From NCBI RefSeq assembly GCF_002154225.1, contig NZ_MTSE01000002.1, forward strand, positions 62,001 through 126,000: DNA of 64,000 bases, written 5' to 3'. How positions within the stretch are numbered: the first letter of the stretch is position 1; each line of letters opens with the position of its first letter. The notes beneath the pieces are model-generated. The model worked only from the letters and a program-made list of their open reading frames with translations, was not told the DNA's origin and made no database searches. Position numbers and translations under genes: made by a program. Source of the DNA: Hymenobacter crusticola (lineage in GTDB: Bacteria > Bacteroidota > Bacteroidia > Cytophagales > Hymenobacteraceae). Shown here piece by piece: positions 60,077 to 64,000 of this stretch.

Positions 60077-62737
60077 ATGTTAAAAGCGTACTTCTCCGCC
60101 GCCCTATTCACATTGGGCCTAGGTCTAGCTCTGCCAACTGCCGCGCAAAACACGTACTTTTTTCCGGCTGCTCAGGCCGGCAGCTTCGACCCAGCTATAC
60201 CCACGCCCGAAAAGTTTTTGGGCTATCCCATTGGCACCCACTATACTCGCTCCGATCAAATCGTAGCCTACCTGCGGGAGCTAGATCGGGTATCCGACAA
60301 GGTGAGTTTGCGCACACTAGGCAACACCTTTGAGGAGCGGCCGCAGGTGGTAGCCACCATCACGGCCGTGGAAAACCAACAGAACCTAGCGAAGCTGCAA
60401 GAAGCGCGGCGGGCGCTAGTTGACCCGAAGCTGCCCGCGCCCGATTACCGCAAGCTGCCGGTGGCGGTGAGTCTCAACTTTGGGGTGCACGGCAATGAAA
60501 GTAGCTCCTCGGAAGCGGCGCTGTTGCTAGCTTATTACCTCACCGCCTCCACCAGTCCCGAAACCAAGCAGTGGCTGGAGCAGGCAGTAGTGACCATCGA
60601 CCCACTGGAAAACCCCGATGGCCGCGACCGAGCCTCGCACTGGTTTGACCAGAATAAATCGTGGCCCAACGTGACCGACCCGCTCGACCGGGAGCATACC
60701 GAAGCCTGGCCGGGTGGCCGCACCAACCACTTCTACACCGACCTAAACCGCGACTGGCTGCCTCTGACCCAGCCCGAAAGCCGCGCCCGCATGGCGTTCT
60801 TCCACGAGTGGTATCCCAACGTGATGATCGACTTTCACGAGATGGGCACCAACGGCACCTATTATTTCGAGCCGTCCAAACCCTTCAGTACCGAGAACGA
60901 CCTCATTCCGCGTGCTACGTACGAAGTGCTCAACGTGCACCTAGCCAAATACTTTGCTAAGTCATTGGACGACCTAGGGTCACTGTACTGGACCAAGGAG
61001 CAGTTCGATAACCTGTCGCCGATCTATGGTTCCACCTACCCCGACTTTGAGGGCGGCGTGGGTATTACCTTTGAGGTAGCTAGCTCCCGCGGCTTGGCCC
61101 AGGAAGGCACCAACGGGGTCGTGACGTTCCCTTTCACCATTCGTAATCACGTGGCCACGGGCCTTGCAACGGTGCGCGGCGCGGTGGAGGAAAAAGAGCT
61201 ATTCCTAAAGCATCAGCGCGACTTTTTCACGTCGGCCCTCACCGACGCGCGCAAGTTCCCGACGAAAGCTTACGTCTTCGGTAGCGAGCAAGATGAAACC
61301 CTGACCAACAAGTTTTTGAGCCTACTGCTCCAACACAAAGTTGAAGTGCACGAGCTAGGTAAGGATGTAACGCTGGACAAGCAGGATTTCAAGAAGGGCA
61401 AGGCCTATGTGGTGCCCACCAGCCAGCCTCAGTACCGCATCGTGAACTCCTTGTTTGAGGAGCTGACTACCTTCCACGACAGCGTGTTCTACGACGTAAC
61501 GGGCTGGAGCCAGGCCCACGCCTACGGGCTGCCGGTGTCGAAGCAAAAGAATACCAACCTCGTGCAAAGCGCCCCCGTGCAGGCGCCCAAAACGCTGGCC
61601 GGCACCGTGCGTGGGGGCAAAAGCAGCTACGCCTACATTCTCCCTTGGTCTGACTACAACGCGGCGCATTCGCTCACGGCCTTGCAGCGGGCGGGGGTAG
61701 TGGCCAAAGTGAGCTTCAAACCCTTCAGCGCCGGCACCAAAGACGACCACACCGATTTTGGCTACGGTGCTCTGGTGATTCCGGTGGCGGGGCAAAAGCT
61801 CTCAGCCGATTCAGTTTTTCAGATTGTAAGCCGGGTGAGCCGGCAGAACCAAGTAACGTTTACGGGCGTGGGTACCGGCTTCAGCCTAAGCGGTATCGAC
61901 CTAGGTTCCAATAACGTGCACACGGTGCCGGAAGCCAAAGCAGCTTTGCTGGTGGGCACGGGTACCAACGCTTCTGAAGTGGGCGAGGCATGGTTTGTAG
62001 CGAGCCAGCAGCTCGGGTTGCCCCTGAGCCGCATTGAGCTCAGCAACTTCGGGCGGGCGCCATTGGGTCGTTACACCAGCATCGTGTTGGTGGGTGGCGT
62101 GTACACGGGGCTGGATAAGGCTTCAGTAGACAAGCTACGTCGCTGGGTGCAGGAAGGGGGTACGCTTATCACCATCAAAAACGCTTCGGACTGGGCGATT
62201 AAGCAAGGTATTGTGAAGGAGAAGCTGCTGGTGCCCGCCAATGGCGGCTGGGCCGATACCACGGCTACCGCCAGCGCCGCGGCCAAAAGTAAGCTAGGTC
62301 CTGCGGCCACTCACCGCGCCGACTTTGTACAGCAAGAGCAAGAGGGCACCCGCGCCATTGCCGGCTCCATTTATTCGGCCGACATCGACATCACGAACCC
62401 CATTGGTTTTGGCCTGACCAGCCGCAAGCTGTACGTGTTCCGCAACGGCACTACTTTCCTGAAACCTAGCCGTAACCCTTACGCCACGGTAGCCCAGTAC
62501 ACGGCCAAGCCGTTGGTGAGCGGCTACGTATCGCAGGCTAACCTAAAGCAGATCAGTAACTCGGCGGCCGTAGTGGTCAGCAAGGTGGGAGCGGGCCGCG
62601 TGGTGCTCTTCGCCGACGACCCTAACTTCCGTCACTACTGGCATGGCACTTCCCGCTTGTTTGCCAATGCTTTGTTGCTAGGTCCGCTGCTCAACTTGCC
62701 CGAAGGCCCAGCGGCTATTTCAGCGGAGGAAGAATAA
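60077..62737 (+). CDS. Secreted M14-family zinc carboxypeptidase
   Basis: This 886-residue protein has a signal peptide (FSAALFTLGLGLALPTAAQ, ~6-24). An N-terminal M14 domain follows: zinc ligands His138 and Glu141 in FGVHGNESSSSE, NPDGRDRASHWFDQN, TDLNRDW (Arg225), and the third ligand His254 in MIDFHEMGTNGTYYFEP. A Glu in GITFEVASSRG is the likely catalytic base. The C-terminal half (~500-886) is a GATase/ThuA-like alpha/beta region of unknown role. It would trim amino acids from peptides or cell-wall material. The ATG at 60077 begins the signal peptide. The frame is open 60 codons further upstream across a hairpin. It follows the SusCD pair, so it probably prepares or processes their cargo. 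Confidence 0.9.
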   Translation: MLKAYFSAALFTLGLGLALPTAAQNTYFFPAAQAGSFDPAIPTPEKFLGYPIGTHYTRSDQIVAYLRELDRVSDKVSLRTLGNTFEERPQVVATITAVENQQNLAKLQEARRALVDPKLPAPDYRKLPVAVSLNFGVHGNESSSSEAALLLAYYLTASTSPETKQWLEQAVVTIDPLENPDGRDRASHWFDQNKSWPNVTDPLDREHTEAWPGGRTNHFYTDLNRDWLPLTQPESRARMAFFHEWYPNVMIDFHEMGTNGTYYFEPSKPFSTENDLIPRATYEVLNVHLAKYFAKSLDDLGSLYWTKEQFDNLSPIYGSTYPDFEGGVGITFEVASSRGLAQEGTNGVVTFPFTIRNHVATGLATVRGAVEEKELFLKHQRDFFTSALTDARKFPTKAYVFGSEQDETLTNKFLSLLLQHKVEVHELGKDVTLDKQDFKKGKAYVVPTSQPQYRIVNSLFEELTTFHDSVFYDVTGWSQAHAYGLPVSKQKNTNLVQSAPVQAPKTLAGTVRGGKSSYAYILPWSDYNAAHSLTALQRAGVVAKVSFKPFSAGTKDDHTDFGYGALVIPVAGQKLSADSVFQIVSRVSRQNQVTFTGVGTGFSLSGIDLGSNNVHTVPEAKAALLVGTGTNASEVGEAWFVASQQLGLPLSRIELSNFGRAPLGRYTSIVLVGGVYTGLDKASVDKLRRWVQEGGTLITIKNASDWAIKQGIVKEKLLVPANGGWADTTATASAAAKSKLGPAATHRADFVQQEQEGTRAIAGSIYSADIDITNPIGFGLTSRKLYVFRNGTTFLKPSRNPYATVAQYTAKPLVSGYVSQANLKQISNSAAVVVSKVGAGRVVLFADDPNFRHYWHGTSRLFANALLLGPLLNLPEGPAAISAEEE

Positions 62738-62750
62738 ACCAAGACGTGCC

Positions 62751-62768
62751 GCCTAGCACCTGCTAGGC
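62751..62768. repeat. Short CTAG-containing hairpin between M14 gene and bshB1
   Basis: GCCTAGCA (62751-62758) and TGCTAGGC (62761-62768) form an 8-bp stem with a 2-base loop. No T tract is adjacent, so a termination role is doubtful. Confidence 0.4.
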
Positions 62769-62907
62769 TACGCGGGGGCGCCCGGCGTGCTGGTGGCGGC
62801 CGGCGGACGCTGGGCGTTCCTTTTTAGGCGCAGGCTGCCTTGCTGTCCGTGGCCGATTCATGTATTAAACCGTAGCGCTTACGTGCTCTAATCTGGTATT
62901 TCCGTTC

Positions 62908-63630
62908 ATGAAGCTTGACTTGTTGATGATTGCCGCCCACCCCGACGACGCCGAGCTAGGGTGCGCCGGCACCCTGCTCCGTCACGCAGCGGCTGGGCGG
63001 CGAATCGGCGTGGTGGACCTGACCCGGGGCGAGCTAGGTACTCGCGGCTCGGCGGCGTTGCGCGACCAAGAAGCTCAAGAGGCGGCGCGTCTCTTGGGCC
63101 TGCATGTGCGCGAAAACCTAGGTATGCGCGACGGATTCTTCGCCAACGATGAAGCGCATCAGCTGCGCGTCGTTGAAGTTATTCGCCGCTTCCAACCAGA
63201 AATCATCCTGACCAACCCAAATGTAGACCGCCACCCCGACCACGGCCGCGCCGCCGACCTTGTGCACGATGCGGCTTTCTTAGCGGGCCTCGTCAAAGTG
63301 CAGACTGAGTGGGACGGTGCGCCGCAGGCGCCCTGGCGGCCGCGCTTATTGCTGCAAGCCATCCACCACAGCTACGTGCGCCCCGATGTGGTCATGGATA
63401 TCACCAGCTTCTGGGACCAAAAGCTGGCGGCACTTACGGCATTCAAAAGTCAGTTTTACCATCCCGATTACACCTCTAACGAAGCCAATACGCACATTTC
63501 CACGCCTAATTTTTTGCGCATCCTAGAGGCGCGGGCGCAGGAGCTAGGTTGCTATATCGGCGCCACGTACGGGGAAGGTTTCACGTGTCGTCGCCCTTTC
63601 GGATTAGCAGACCTGTTTTTATTGCAGTAA
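62908..63630 (+). CDS. bshB1: Bacillithiol biosynthesis deacetylase BshB1
   Basis: BshB1 is a zinc-dependent PIG-L-type deacetylase that converts GlcNAc-malate to GlcN-malate, the second step of bacillithiol synthesis. The metal motif AAHPDDAELGCAGTL is at ~9-23, with the third ligand in NVDRHPDHGRAADL (~124-137). The segment LTRGELGTRGSAALRDQEAQEAA and the THISTPNFLRILEARAQELG end match the BshB1 subgroup. The 240-residue length is normal. It may or may not be transcribed with the M14 gene 170 bases upstream. Bacillithiol contains cysteine, so its presence near a SAM-riboswitch locus is fitting. Confidence 0.94.
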   Translation: MKLDLLMIAAHPDDAELGCAGTLLRHAAAGRRIGVVDLTRGELGTRGSAALRDQEAQEAARLLGLHVRENLGMRDGFFANDEAHQLRVVEVIRRFQPEIILTNPNVDRHPDHGRAADLVHDAAFLAGLVKVQTEWDGAPQAPWRPRLLLQAIHHSYVRPDVVMDITSFWDQKLAALTAFKSQFYHPDYTSNEANTHISTPNFLRILEARAQELGCYIGATYGEGFTCRRPFGLADLFLLQ

Positions 63631-63656
63631 TGCTCGAACACTTCAAAGTCTTCTCG

Positions 63657-63682
63657 AAAAAGACGGGGAGCTTCTTCCCGTC
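63657..63682 (-). terminator. Terminator of the histidine kinase at the window end
   Basis: Read on the minus strand, a 6-7-bp GC-rich stem (63662-63667 with 63677-63682) is followed by five T residues (63657-63661), 27 bases after the stop codon. Confidence 0.65.
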
Positions 63683-63708
63683 GCCTGTCACATAGTACCG
63701 ACTCAGGC

Positions 63709-64000
63709 TTAACGCGGGAAATAAATGGTAAAGGTGGTGCCGACGCCGACTTGGCTGTGCACGCTGATTTTGCCGCCTGCATTTTCCACCATGCGCTTCA
63801 CCATGTAAAGACCAATGCCCGTACCCTCCACATGGGTGTGGAGGCGCTGAAACATGGCGAAGAGTTGCTCCTCACGGGCTAGGTCGAAGCCGAGGCCATT
63901 GTCTTCTACTTCTAGCACCACGTAGGGCTCCTCCTGCCGGGCCCGCACGTGCACCACTGGCAGCCGATCGGGGTGCCGGTACTTGAGCGCGTTGCTAAGC
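63709..64000 (-). CDS. Histidine kinase, C-terminal part (truncated by window end)
   Basis: Only the last ~96 codons are inside the window. They hold most of a HATPase domain: LSNALKYRHPDRLP (N box), LEVEDNGLGFDL (G1), LFAMFQRLHTHVEGTGIGLYMVKRMVENAGGKISVHSQVG (F and G2 boxes) and the closing GTTFTIYFPR. The LSNALKYR form is typical of Bacteroidota PAS kinases such as the one at 24.4 kb. The sensor part lies beyond 64000. Confidence 0.92.
   Translation of the reverse strand, partial: LSNALKYRHPDRLPVVHVRARQEEPYVVLEVEDNGLGFDLAREEQLFAMFQRLHTHVEGTGIGLYMVKRMVENAGGKISVHSQVGVGTTFTIYFPR

Noticed and set aside
1..64000. CRISPR arrays, tRNA/rRNA genes, insertion sequences, integrases
   Set aside because: No regularly spaced repeats, cloverleaf genes, transposase-like proteins or target-site duplications were seen on either strand.

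Overview
The window looks like chromosomal DNA from a Bacteroidota bacterium, most likely a Hymenobacter-like member of the Cytophagales. The reasons are two SusC/SusD pairs, a FecR/ECF-sigma pair, two giant secreted proteins with type IX secretion (T9SS) C-terminal tails, the bacillithiol enzyme BshB1, several promoters of the Bacteroidota form TTTG-N19-21-TAnnTTTG, absence of clear Shine-Dalgarno sequences, and GC-rich genes separated by AT-rich gaps. No rRNA, tRNA, CRISPR array, prophage or insertion sequence was seen.

Layout. 1-2.5 kb: DedA membrane protein, aroE, wrbA. 2.7-6.1 kb: an ECF sigma factor overlapping a membrane-anchored, beta-barrel-tailed putative anti-sigma protein, then two small lipoproteins. 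6.4-8.6 kb: uvrB. 8.7-18.2 kb: a carbohydrate-use locus (ECF sigma, FecR anti-sigma, SusC with STN domain, SusD, LamG-type lipoprotein, GH130 lipoprotein). 18.5-22.9 kb: a three-gene exopolysaccharide locus (TPR/beta-barrel exporter, BcsA-like GT2 synthase, membrane-anchored GH26 hydrolase). 22.8-24.0 kb: YetF-like protein and inorganic pyrophosphatase on the minus strand. 24.4-28.3 kb: PAS histidine kinase with response regulator, then an AraC regulator with a TetX-like flavin monooxygenase. 28.4-31.5 kb (minus): a histidine kinase with a cyclic-nucleotide-binding-like sensor, and a response regulator fused to a thioredoxin-reductase-like flavoprotein that lacks CxxC. 31.7-48.4 kb (minus): two giant T9SS adhesin-like proteins of about 2485 and 2915 residues, with AT-rich upstream regions. 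49.2-51.9 kb: DinB-like protein, Dabb protein, sulfatase. 52.1-54.8 kb (minus): APC permease and SsuD-like monooxygenase. 54.8-63.6 kb: promoter with a palindromic operator, SAM-I riboswitch, a Cys/Met-rich leader ORF, SusC, SusD, M14 carboxypeptidase and bshB1. The window ends inside a histidine kinase gene.

How it may work together. The right-hand end reads as a sulfur-aware nutrient locus. A SAM-sensing RNA and a Cys/Met-rich leader peptide precede an outer-membrane SusCD importer and a secreted carboxypeptidase. Nearby are an amino-acid permease, a sulfonate-monooxygenase-like enzyme, a sulfatase and a bacillithiol gene. This reading is inference from context. The 8.7-22.9 kb region pairs a GH130 import/degradation locus with a synthase-dependent export locus carrying GH26, so a beta-mannan-type or mixed-linkage glucan polymer is a reasonable guess for one or both.

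A window-wide signal that no gene explains is the abundance of CTAG, mostly as the 8-mer family A(C/G)CTAG(G/C)T. The exact palindrome ACCTAGGT was found at least 19 times by eye, inside and outside genes.
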